A stretch of 22,180 nt of DNA from the NCBI GenBank assembly GCA_030628305.1, contig DAOVRE010000002.1, forward strand, positions 1-22,180. The letters run 5' to 3'. Under the pieces are notes generated by a model that searched no databases, was not told the DNA's origin, and saw only the letters and a program-made list of their open reading frames with translations. Positions 1-6,760 of the stretch are shown piece after piece (position 1 is the first letter of the stretch; every line of letters begins with the position of its first letter). The DNA comes from Candidatus Heimdallarchaeota archaeon. GTDB lineage: Archaea > Asgardarchaeota > Heimdallarchaeia > Heimdallarchaeales > Heimdallarchaeaceae. Made by a program: the position numbers and the translations under genes.

Positions 1-488
1 ATCTGGGAATCATGTAAAACAATGTCCCGAGCAAATCTTGTGAATTGGTACCAAGTAGTTGACTCATCTATCGCTAAAGACATGTAATAGTCTTCAAAGT
101 AATATCTTCTAACAGCCTCAGCAAACACCATATGTTGTGCTGGTAAGATCATTTGACTAATAACTTCTGTTACCCCAATATAGTACTGTTGTAGAATAGA
201 ATAAAGATTTGAAAGTTCTACGAATAAGTCGTAAAGATCATCATAGTCTCCCGCTAGATTGTTGTAATCTGTCATTAGATCATTATATGCATCTACAGTA
301 TTATTATAGTTAGAGCTAAGAATATTATATTTGTTCAAGAGATCATTGTACTCCCCATCTAATTCTTGGAAGTCTAATAAAAGGGCACCATAGTCTTCGC
401 CTGTTAAATCTGTTATGAGATAACCAGCTAATCCACCGACACAAAAAGACACAAGTATTAAGCTTCCCGTTAATATATTTTTATTCAT
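1..488 (-). CDS. Membrane-anchored coiled-coil protein, possible transglutaminase-like domain (3' end off window)
   Basis: The frame is open from an ATG at 488 to the window edge, so only the first 162 residues are seen. Residues about 5-25 are a hydrophobic signal or anchor segment. Residues about 47-90 hold six consecutive seven-residue units that each begin with tyrosine (YNDLLNK, YNILSSN, YNNTVDA, YNDLMTD, YNNLAGD, YDDLYDL), which should form an extracellular coiled coil or stalk. The visible end (AVRRYYFEDY, then WYQFTRFARDIVLHDS) resembles the start of archaeal secreted transglutaminase-like domains, but the catalytic Cys-His-Asp would lie outside the window, so this is a guess. It has its own promoter and is divergent from the small membrane gene at 683. 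Likely cell-surface. Confidence 0.75.
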   Translation of the reverse strand, partial: MNKNILTGSLILVSFCVGGLAGYLITDLTGEDYGALLLDFQELDGEYNDLLNKYNILSSNYNNTVDAYNDLMTDYNNLAGDYDDLYDLFVELSNLYSILQQYYIGVTEVISQMILPAQHMVFAEAVRRYYFEDYYMSLAIDESTTWYQFTRFARDIVLHDSQ

Positions 489-541
489 TTTTTAACCTCT
501 GTTTCTGTTCCTTTACAAGCCTTGATTTGTGATATTGAAGG

Positions 542-550
542 TTTTTTAAG
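542..550 (-). promoter_or_regulatory. Putative TATA box for the gene at 1-488
   Basis: On the minus strand this reads TTAAAAAAC preceded by GC. It lies about 55 bases upstream of the ATG at 488, which would give a leader of about 30 bases. The element is AT-rich, as expected for an archaeal TBP site, but low complexity makes it uncertain. Confidence 0.35.
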
Positions 551-609
551 CTTTGAAACAGTTTTCGGTTTTGGCTCAAAAAGGTAATTTCCCAACAAAA
601 TTTTACCAT

Positions 610-617
610 TTTATATA
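610..617 (+). promoter_or_regulatory. Putative TATA box for the small membrane gene at 683
   Basis: TTTATATA, a near-ideal archaeal TATA element. A start of transcription about 25 bases downstream leaves a leader of roughly 40 bases before the ATG at 683. With the element at 542-550 it forms a divergent promoter pair in the 489-682 intergenic stretch, where I see no other gene. Confidence 0.5.
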
Positions 618-682
618 CTTGTAGACAACTGTTAATAAGACGTTTTGAAAACACTGTACAATTGTAAAAGGTTGTGAGAGTT

Positions 683-868
683 ATGGATTGTTTAAGTATA
701 GTTGCTGTGACTTGTATTGTATTAGGTCTGATTCTTGGTCTTTTTATCTATTTATTTGAATCAAAATCTTTGGGGACTGAAAAATTAAAAACCATAGCAT
801 GGATTATGTTGTTTGTTTGTATAGCTGTCTTCTGCTTGATGCTAGTTTTTAGTATTCCCCCAGGGTGA
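683..868 (+). CDS. Small two-helix membrane protein
   Basis: A 61-residue ORF, and the only supported gene on the plus strand. Two hydrophobic helices (IVAVTCIVLGLILGLFIYLF and IAWIMLFVCIAVFCLMLVF) are joined by a short charged loop (SKSLGTEKLK), so it is an inner-membrane hairpin with both ends on the same side. I chose the ATG at 683, about 11 bases after AAAGG; an in-frame GTG at 674 adds three residues but leaves almost no spacing to that site. A TATA-like box precedes it and a T-rich tract follows it, so it is probably a single-gene transcript. No family recognised. Its opposite orientation to the rest of the window suggests separate regulation, or a lineage-specific insertion. Confidence 0.6.
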   Translation: MDCLSIVAVTCIVLGLILGLFIYLFESKSLGTEKLKTIAWIMLFVCIAVFCLMLVFSIPPG

Positions 869-890
869 GTAATATAATCTGGTATGTTCA

Positions 891-935
891 ATTTCTTTTT
901 TCCTTTTTTCTTTGAATTGCTTTTTTCTCTTTATT
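891..935 (+). terminator. T-rich terminator after the plus-strand gene
   Basis: Successive T runs (TTTCTTTTTTCC, CTTTTTTC, GCTTTTTTCTC) begin 23 bases after the stop at 868. This is the usual form of an archaeal factor-independent terminator; there is no strong stem. Confidence 0.5.
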
Positions 936-1000
936 TTGCAAAAGTTTTCCAAAAAGTGCTTTGATATCAAACTACTGCAGTAACTTTCTTTCTTTATACT

Positions 1001-1018
1001 GCAAAAGGAAAAAAAGCC
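1001..1018 (-). terminator. Poly-T terminator for the long minus-strand operon
   Basis: On the minus strand this reads GGCTTTTTTTCCTTTTGC, about 75 bases past the stop of the last small gene. It faces the plus-strand terminator. Confidence 0.45.
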
Positions 1019-1090
1019 GATTCAGCAACAGAGAGCGATTTTATCCGAAAAAGCTATAATAATTATCATGCAGCACATAAGAAAAGTAGC

Positions 1091-1216
1091 TCAGCGTTTG
1101 AATATATCCTTGATTTTTCTTTTAGTTTTGAGCTTCTTGTCATTTTTGATAGATTCTTCATAGATCCATAAAATGCCAGCTAATCTTAAAATCGTTCTTT
1201 CTTCTTTAGTGATCAT
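1091..1216 (-). CDS. Small basic protein, 41 aa, last gene of the operon
   Basis: The product starts MITKEERTILRLAGILWIYEE and ends in a lysine-rich tail (KNDKKLKTKRKIKDIFKR). The start ATG shares four bases (ATGA) with the stop of the preceding 45-aa gene and has a good Shine-Dalgarno site (AGGAG, 8 bases upstream), which is why I call so short an ORF. The N-terminal half could form an amphipathic helix; the tail is strongly positive. Function unknown: a nucleic-acid- or membrane-associated accessory of the P-loop protein is possible, since it is translated straight after it. No homologue recognised. Confidence 0.6.
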   Translation of the reverse strand: MITKEERTILRLAGILWIYEESIKNDKKLKTKRKIKDIFKR

Positions 1217-1350
1217 TCGAATCTCTCCTGGTCTTTTGTTTTTAATGACAAAATACGCATAGCAAAACCCTCATAAAGTCTGTTTATTCTTTCTTGTTCT
1301 CTATCTAAAATGAAAACCCCTAACTTTTTTCTAAATCGTTTCTTAATCAT
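1213..1350 (-). CDS. Small basic protein, 45 aa, coupled to the double-P-loop gene
   Basis: Begins MIKKRFRKKLGVFILDREQE and continues as one predicted helix rich in Arg and Glu. The ATG at 1350 overlaps the stop of the double-P-loop gene in an ATGA tetranucleotide and follows AGGAG by 9 bases, so translation is coupled. The frame extends upstream to 1419, but that part overlaps the large gene and has no Shine-Dalgarno site, so the short form is preferred. Highly basic N-terminus, no membrane segment. Role unknown; probably works with the P-loop protein or with nucleic acid. Confidence 0.6.
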   Translation of the reverse strand: MIKKRFRKKLGVFILDREQERINRLYEGFAMRILSLKTKDQERFE

Positions 1351-3971
1351 GCTTTTTTTTCTCCTGGTGATTTGTTTGTAAATAAATCCAGCAGCTGCTC
1401 CAGGGCAATTTTTTCCCAAGAAGAGTTAGAACCTAAAACCCCCCCTCGCGCCTTTATTGTCTCTTTGAAGGGACGGGTCTTGATGGTCCAGAAAACTTTC
1501 GTCCCGGGGTGGTCCATGCCAAAACCGAAGCGCCTGTCACTATTCTTCTTGGTAAGTGTCTTGACGTTGAAGATGGCCAGGGCCTGTTGCTCTTCAGGAG
1601 GGATAACTGCAGCTGCAGAAGTGGCAGCAGGAACAGAATTTTCCGCGAAGAGGGCAAGGTCGAAAGGGTTGTTGCGCAGATCAGCATGGGCAAGAAACCA
1701 GAGGTCGCGGACAGCGCGGAGGGGAGAAAGGAGAGTTAGGTTCGAACAGGACTTCTCGAGAATACCGAAAGCGTATTGTTCCCCGATAAGTTCACCAATC
1801 TCTTTAGTGGAAAGATCATCCCAACAACGGTAAAAACTATAACTTTCTTTGTGATACCTGGTCTTGGCCATGTCGATAGGTCCACGGTCCTTTATTTCAT
1901 CAGACCATTCTTCAACGATCATAGTAAGAGGCATATCTTCTAGTGCTGCTTCTTTAGGAACACCACGGTCTTCTTTCCAAAGTATCATTGATGTACAGAT
2001 TCTGGCATAAGATTCTGTTACTCCTAAATCGATGAAAAACTGCTTGAGGATGTTTCTAAGATATCTCCAACGATTAGGGTCAAAATCTGCCCGGTCTTTC
2101 AGTTCTTTCTTTCTAACACCTATTATTTCACGTGTATGAAAGAACTTCTTAATCTTGTTCTTGATCATGGTCCTAAAATTTTTTCCAGAATAAGAAGATC
2201 GCCTGATAGTATCATATTTTTCTTGATCTATCTCATCAATCATTGCATCGAGTACAGCAGAGGTAGGACTCTTTTGTTCCCCGTATAGTTTCTCAAGGAT
2301 AATATCAACATACTCTTCCCAATCTGTAACCCAGGAAGATTCAAGGACCTCTTCTTGTTGATCTAATTCTTTCCAAGCATGGTATTTTGCTAAAGCAAAG
2401 GTTTCTCTAGCAAGCTGTAACCTTCTGCGAGGTTCGATGTTCCTAATTTTTGGGAAAACCTCTAGGAGAAAACCTTCAGTAATTTCTGGATCTAAGCGAG
2501 GGATAATATCTTTGTAACCAAAAGGCGAATGGTCTGAAGATAATGTTGCAGATGCTGCAGTAATAATTTCTTCTTCCCATGGTTCCCAGGAGGAAACTTT
2601 TTCCTCAGGAGCATCAGGTAGCTGCAGTTCAGGAATTTCTTTTACAGGATAATCTTTTGTGTTCAAATAGAAAGGAAGAACATATCCTTTTCCTACAGCT
2701 ATACCATAGCCTTTCAACCTGTTCCAAGTTTCTTTATCACCTCGTTTTTTGGCTTCTTTCTTTTTCTCATCAATAAGTTTCAGAAATTCGAGATAGATCG
2801 CAGGAATGTATTTCTGAAAATAATCTCTGGTCCAAGAATCGGTAGGATATTGCAGCAAGATAAACAAATCGATGAAGATTCTATATCCTCTTTCGGATCC
2901 TTTTCCTGCAAGTTGATGAAGATTCAAAATAACTGCTGCAAGAGCTTGTTGTAATCCTGTTCTTTCAAACATGTAGTGACGCAAGCGCATAAATTGCCGT
3001 AGATCGAATAAACTAGCTTGATTATATGTAAAATCGTTTGATACGAGCAGATTCACAAACTTCTTCTGGAATCCGTGCATTAATAGCCCTGTGAGTTTGT
3101 CTTTGTGGATAACAGCATGAACGTTTTTTTCTTCGTAATAATTACACAGGATATTGTAAAACATTTCAACAAAAGTAGTCTTTCCAGACTGTTGCCCACC
3201 CAGACAGATAATTTTTAGTGGAAGGATAGCATTCTCGCCTTTTCTGAGTTCAGATTCTTTTTTACTAAAAATAATATCCTCAGGGACAAGTACTTCTTCT
3301 AGAAATTCTTTAGTTGTTTCAGCAATATTTTCATAGATCCTATTGATCTCACCTTTTAGAAATTCTTCTTTAGCTTTTTTACTAAGTTTATCTAATTCGA
3401 CATTCTCTCTACGCTTAATTTGCAAAAGACCAATATAATGCTCATAAACTTTCAGCAAACATCTAATGATGTTGGTTTCTTGAAAAACTTCAATACATTC
3501 AAGCGCTAAATCAGCTGATACTTGTTTATCTGTTACTAAAAGGACTATGCTCCCGTCTTGGCTTGCACGAATCTTAATGCTTGATGCAATTTCATTACTC
3601 TCACCTGATTGTGCATCACGTAATTTTTCTCCTTGTTCTACAATTAAAATTTGTTTCTTTTTGATATGTTCTTGAGCATATTTGTAACTCCAAACAAATT
3701 TGATATCGGATTTATTCATGTGCTGCAGATCTTGGGCAATGCGTATTGCAAGAGTGCTTCTACCCGTTCCTGTCTTGCCGTAGATGTTGATAACACAGCC
3801 TCGTTTATCTTTTGCCCTGAATTGCATCTCGCGGATATAATGTTGTGAAGCATCACGTTTCACGCTTTGTTTAAATGTTACTTTATCATATCTTTTACTC
3901 GCACGAAGCTGCAACATGGTTTGTTCGAGAGGACTAAGTGTTCTTTGATTGCCAATCATCGCTAAAATCAA
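1347..3971 (-). CDS. Large cytoplasmic protein with two P-loop NTPase domains
   Basis: An 874-residue soluble protein with no signal peptide or membrane helix. The first P-loop is at residues 65-73 (GKTGTGRST), with arginine where the Walker A lysine normally sits; a Walker-B-like strand ILIVE is at 108-112, and IVLLVTD (142-148) resembles a sensor strand. The second P-loop is canonical (GGQQSGKTT, about 258-266), with a possible Walker B at 345-352 (AVILNLHQ). The C-terminal ~420 residues are of unknown fold. The first domain may bind but not hydrolyse nucleotide while the second is the motor (inference). The start is a TTG with AGGA just upstream; an ATG at 3959 is the alternative. It overlaps the 249-aa membrane gene by 38 bases. 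As the only energy-using protein of the cassette it is the candidate motor for assembly, DNA movement or secretion. The last 300 bases are clearly GC-richer than the rest. Confidence 0.85.
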   Translation of the reverse strand: MILAMIGNQRTLSPLEQTMLQLRASKRYDKVTFKQSVKRDASQHYIREMQFRAKDKRGCVINIYGKTGTGRSTLAIRIAQDLQHMNKSDIKFVWSYKYAQEHIKKKQILIVEQGEKLRDAQSGESNEIASSIKIRASQDGSIVLLVTDKQVSADLALECIEVFQETNIIRCLLKVYEHYIGLLQIKRRENVELDKLSKKAKEEFLKGEINRIYENIAETTKEFLEEVLVPEDIIFSKKESELRKGENAILPLKIICLGGQQSGKTTFVEMFYNILCNYYEEKNVHAVIHKDKLTGLLMHGFQKKFVNLLVSNDFTYNQASLFDLRQFMRLRHYMFERTGLQQALAAVILNLHQLAGKGSERGYRIFIDLFILLQYPTDSWTRDYFQKYIPAIYLEFLKLIDEKKKEAKKRGDKETWNRLKGYGIAVGKGYVLPFYLNTKDYPVKEIPELQLPDAPEEKVSSWEPWEEEIITAASATLSSDHSPFGYKDIIPRLDPEITEGFLLEVFPKIRNIEPRRRLQLARETFALAKYHAWKELDQQEEVLESSWVTDWEEYVDIILEKLYGEQKSPTSAVLDAMIDEIDQEKYDTIRRSSYSGKNFRTMIKNKIKKFFHTREIIGVRKKELKDRADFDPNRWRYLRNILKQFFIDLGVTESYARICTSMILWKEDRGVPKEAALEDMPLTMIVEEWSDEIKDRGPIDMAKTRYHKESYSFYRCWDDLSTKEIGELIGEQYAFGILEKSCSNLTLLSPLRAVRDLWFLAHADLRNNPFDLALFAENSVPAATSAAAVIPPEEQQALAIFNVKTLTKKNSDRRFGFGMDHPGTKVFWTIKTRPFKETIKARGGVLGSNSSWEKIALEQLLDLFTNKSPGEKKA

Positions 3972-4683
3972 CTTTTCCTATCTGTTCTTTCATTTCTTCC
4001 AATTCTTTTTTACTTAATTTTTTTCTAAATATGCCTATAAATGACCAGAAATTAGCAAGTACTGCCAAACGCATTTCTCGTATTATAATTGGAACGAAAT
4101 TTCGCAAAGTAATATTTTCAATAACAACCTTATCTATCTGAAATTTGATGAATACACATGCTACAATTGCGAAGGAAGGAATGAAGATTATAAGAACGAG
4201 ATTAAGTACTTCGCTGCCTGTTGCTTCTCTATCAAAAAATATTTCAAATTGAACATAATCATCAGGAATTTGCACGTCCTGCGATGTTGCATTTGCTGCA
4301 ATCAGTTCAAGTGTTGCTTCTTGATAACCATACCCTATTTCTGACATGTTGAGATCTCCTGCTTTATATTTCATGTGTACTACTTCAGGAGGCTTGATGA
4401 AATCAACAGGATTATCATATTGAACATAAGCGAGCAGAGAATTATTGATTTTCAGCCTATATCCTGAGATGTAGATAAGAGTATAGTTGTAATATTCTTC
4501 CAATCCTTCAGCTCTACCTGTACTCCAGAAAGAAACTTCGAAGGTCTCAAAATCGGGATATAAATCGGAAGAAAATTCTACTACACCCCACATACCAGCA
4601 GTGGTTTTGGTTTTCTTGCCTTCACACAAAGGAACAATAAACAATGTTAGAAATAACAGTATGATAAACCATCTTGATCTCAT
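3934..4683 (-). CDS. Secreted-domain single-pass membrane protein, 249 aa
   Basis: Residues 1-21 form a clear signal peptide (IILLFLTLFIVPLCEG). Residues about 25-155 form a beta-rich outer domain with sequons NYT, NNS, NMS and NAT. Residues about 158-180 are a transmembrane helix (LNLVLIIFIPSFAIVACVFI). The remaining ~70 residues are cytoplasmic, amphipathic and charged (KKLSKKELEEMKEQIGKV). The ATG overlaps the stop of the 153-aa gene as ATGA, and its own 3' end overlaps the P-loop gene, so all three should be made in a fixed ratio. The cytoplasmic tail is well placed to contact the P-loop protein or the 153-aa protein. No family recognised. Confidence 0.8.
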   Translation of the reverse strand: MRSRWFIILLFLTLFIVPLCEGKKTKTTAGMWGVVEFSSDLYPDFETFEVSFWSTGRAEGLEEYYNYTLIYISGYRLKINNSLLAYVQYDNPVDFIKPPEVVHMKYKAGDLNMSEIGYGYQEATLELIAANATSQDVQIPDDYVQFEIFFDREATGSEVLNLVLIIFIPSFAIVACVFIKFQIDKVVIENITLRNFVPIIIREMRLAVLANFWSFIGIFRKKLSKKELEEMKEQIGKVDFSDDWQSKNT

Positions 4684-5141
4684 AGTACCAACCCTCCGCT
4701 GCTTTCTCTATCTGCTATTGCTCGCCACATCGATGCTTCGACTTGAGTTGATACAGCAGCATCGAGTATTAACTTGCTAACCTTCGTATTCCACAGTTGT
4801 CTGAGACTATTATATTGTAATTGAAGAGCAGAGAGGTTGAATGGGTATAAGTGAGGGAATTTTTTGGCTTTATTGTAATTATTTCTTGTAGTAATAACAT
4901 CCTGCATTGTCACTTGTAGAGAAGGAATAATCGCTCTAGCCCTTTTTGGGTGTTTGGCATATCGCATGACCAACTTCAAAATACTTGAGGTTATATTCTC
5001 AATATTAAATGATAAAGAAAAGATCGAATCTATTTCTGCATCAAGTTTTGGATCAGATACTCGAATCTCACGTTCAGTTCTTTTAACTTCTTCCTTGATC
5101 AGCTCATATATCTTTTCAAATTCTGAAACAGTTTCGGGCAT
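4680..5141 (-). CDS. Soluble all-helical protein, 153 aa
   Basis: No signal or membrane segment. The N-terminal half (EFEKIYELIKEEVKRTEREI) is charged helix or coiled coil; the middle has a basic patch (RYAKHPKRARAIIP), followed by more helices ending in an exposed glycine-rich tail (RESSGGLVL). It starts one base after the stop of the 530-aa membrane gene and overlaps the 249-aa gene by four bases. Probably a cytoplasmic adaptor between the membrane proteins and the P-loop protein, by position only. Nothing recognised by sequence. Confidence 0.75.
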   Translation of the reverse strand: MPETVSEFEKIYELIKEEVKRTEREIRVSDPKLDAEIDSIFSLSFNIENITSSILKLVMRYAKHPKRARAIIPSLQVTMQDVITTRNNYNKAKKFPHLYPFNLSALQLQYNSLRQLWNTKVSKLILDAAVSTQVEASMWRAIADRESSGGLVL

Positions 5142-5142
5142 C

Positions 5143-6735
5143 TTATACCGACTCCCTTATGGTATAATCAGCAGCAGATTTGAACTTCAGTATTCGATTG
5201 AGTATGTTACTGACAACAATCACTCCTATTATCAAACCAATGGCTACAATTACTATTAACCAAGGATTAGTTTTTGCGAAGATATCAGAAGTGTATTTAA
5301 TCAAATAAATGAAGCCAAACACGAAACCTGTAAGAAAAACGAATTTAATTAAAACAGGTATTATTGTTTCAGAACTTATCTGAGGCCCTGCGCCCCATCT
5401 TCTTTTTCTTGGACTCGCTCCAGGTATTTCAGCTCCTGATGTTGTAACGGGTATAATGTCTCCTTCCTCGGTAGTACTAATAATCTGATAGTCATAATTT
5501 GTATTAGTCCTTCTGGCTGATTCCTCTGCTACTCTCTGGTTGAAAGTATCTTGTTGTTGTGCAAGAGTGAAATAAAGACCAGCTTCAGATTCCCGTGAAG
5601 TGATCAGTTGGTTCCTTAAATCAGCAACTTTTGAACGCAATTTAGCAGCAATTTTTGACGAGTAAAATAATTGTTCGAAAGTAGCTTCCAATTCTTTTTT
5701 ATCATCGTATTCGTAGATGCTTTGGAGAACTTTGTAAAACTCTTTCTTCAATTTTTCGACTTTTATCTCGTATTTTTTATGTTCTTCAGTAAGCTCTTTT
5801 TTAAGATCTCTTAGTTGTACTTCCTTGAGCGCGATTATTTCATCCATATCTTTGATCCTTTGAAGGGATACATCGCCAGGAACGTTTGATATTAAGTGCA
5901 CCTGTCTTTTCTCTTCATTCAAGACTTCTATCTCAGAAGTGGTATCAAATTCCCTTTCCTGTACTTGTCTAAGTCCATCACGAGCGAGCTTAAGCTCATA
6001 TCTCATCGCATCAACAGATTCCTTATCAAGTCTCTCTTCTTTGAATGGACGTTTTTCTGGCAGATCAGGATGATGATAAAATCCCCTATAACAACTAACT
6101 GTTTCAGTATGTCTCAAAGTGATAGGTTTGCCCGATCGTTTTGCAGTCATATAAAAGTCCAGATTTCTTGCAGAAACATAATCATATCCTACACTTTGGA
6201 AGTAAGCTTCGTGCAGTCTTAATTTTTGTGCATAATAGAAGACCAAAGTAAACCAGCCTATGACAGCAACTGTTATCCATAGAATATTCGTCCAGTTATC
6301 TTTTGATAGAATGATGATATCTTTATCGATCAAAGTCTTCTTAATCAATATTACTTCTATTGCTGCAAGAACGGCCATAGTAAACCAAGCAGGATACATC
6401 ATGATCTTCATATCTCTATGACTCCTTGGTATCTCAACCCAGGTCTTGTCAATAGTCACATCTTTGTCATGGACCACATCAAAAGCTATCCAGGCGTTGG
6501 ATGTTGTTTGTTGCAGAATAGTTGAAACGATTTGACTATTGGAAATTTCTATCTGTTCAATTAACCAGCCCTTTCCTTTTGTTTCAAAGATTATCCCTAC
6601 ATCTTTAACTTTGACTCTAAGATCTTTGGAAATAAGTTTAGCTGTAGGAATAAGTGTCGTAGGGTTTTTCTCATATTTAACTTTTAGAGGATGAGACATC
6701 TGTTGCCTGATCACTTCTTTCATTGTTTGTGACAT
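5143..6735 (-). CDS. Four-helix membrane protein with long cytoplasmic coiled coil
   Basis: 530 residues. Two membrane helices lie near 113-133 and 150-169 and two near 457-480 and 490-512. Between the pairs is a ~285-residue soluble section whose part 235-410 is charged and heptad-like (ALKEVQLRDLKKELTEEHKK and similar), a strong coiled-coil candidate, followed by a polar linker and a basic knot (SPRKRRWG, about 441-448). The first 110 residues are soluble and beta-rich with no signal peptide, so N-terminus, coiled coil and C-terminus are all predicted cytoplasmic. It has a strong AGGTGA site before its ATG and sits 25 bases after the giant surface gene. Likely the membrane hub linking outer proteins to the cytoplasmic partners. 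The general architecture (four helices, next to spikes and an NTPase) is like matrix-type membrane proteins of pleomorphic archaeal viruses; no homology claimed. Confidence 0.8.
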   Translation of the reverse strand: MSQTMKEVIRQQMSHPLKVKYEKNPTTLIPTAKLISKDLRVKVKDVGIIFETKGKGWLIEQIEISNSQIVSTILQQTTSNAWIAFDVVHDKDVTIDKTWVEIPRSHRDMKIMMYPAWFTMAVLAAIEVILIKKTLIDKDIIILSKDNWTNILWITVAVIGWFTLVFYYAQKLRLHEAYFQSVGYDYVSARNLDFYMTAKRSGKPITLRHTETVSCYRGFYHHPDLPEKRPFKEERLDKESVDAMRYELKLARDGLRQVQEREFDTTSEIEVLNEEKRQVHLISNVPGDVSLQRIKDMDEIIALKEVQLRDLKKELTEEHKKYEIKVEKLKKEFYKVLQSIYEYDDKKELEATFEQLFYSSKIAAKLRSKVADLRNQLITSRESEAGLYFTLAQQQDTFNQRVAEESARRTNTNYDYQIISTTEEGDIIPVTTSGAEIPGASPRKRRWGAGPQISSETIIPVLIKFVFLTGFVFGFIYLIKYTSDIFAKTNPWLIVIVAIGLIIGVIVVSNILNRILKFKSAADYTIRESV

Positions 6736-6760
6736 ATTTTTTCACCTTTTTCTTGTTTTT

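Larger units (their letters stand above)
869..1090. other. Intergenic region between converging transcripts
   Basis: No gene was found here on either strand. It holds the plus-strand T-rich terminator, a minus-strand T run (CTTTTTTTCCTTTTG at 1001-1018) that would end the long operon, an imperfect direct repeat TCTTTATNNTGCAAAAG (928-944 and 991-1007, 15 of 17 bases identical), and a 10-base palindrome TACTGCAGTA at 973-982. Confidence 0.5.

Noticed and set aside
1372..1833. Plus-strand open frame of 153 codons opposite the P-loop gene
   Set aside because: It mirrors the GC-rich 3' end of a well-supported gene, has no ribosome site, and its product is low-complexity Ser/Arg-rich without any motif.
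5896..6222. 108-codon plus-strand frame opposite the four-helix membrane gene
   Set aside because: Antisense to a coherent coiled-coil coding region, with no promoter or ribosome site.
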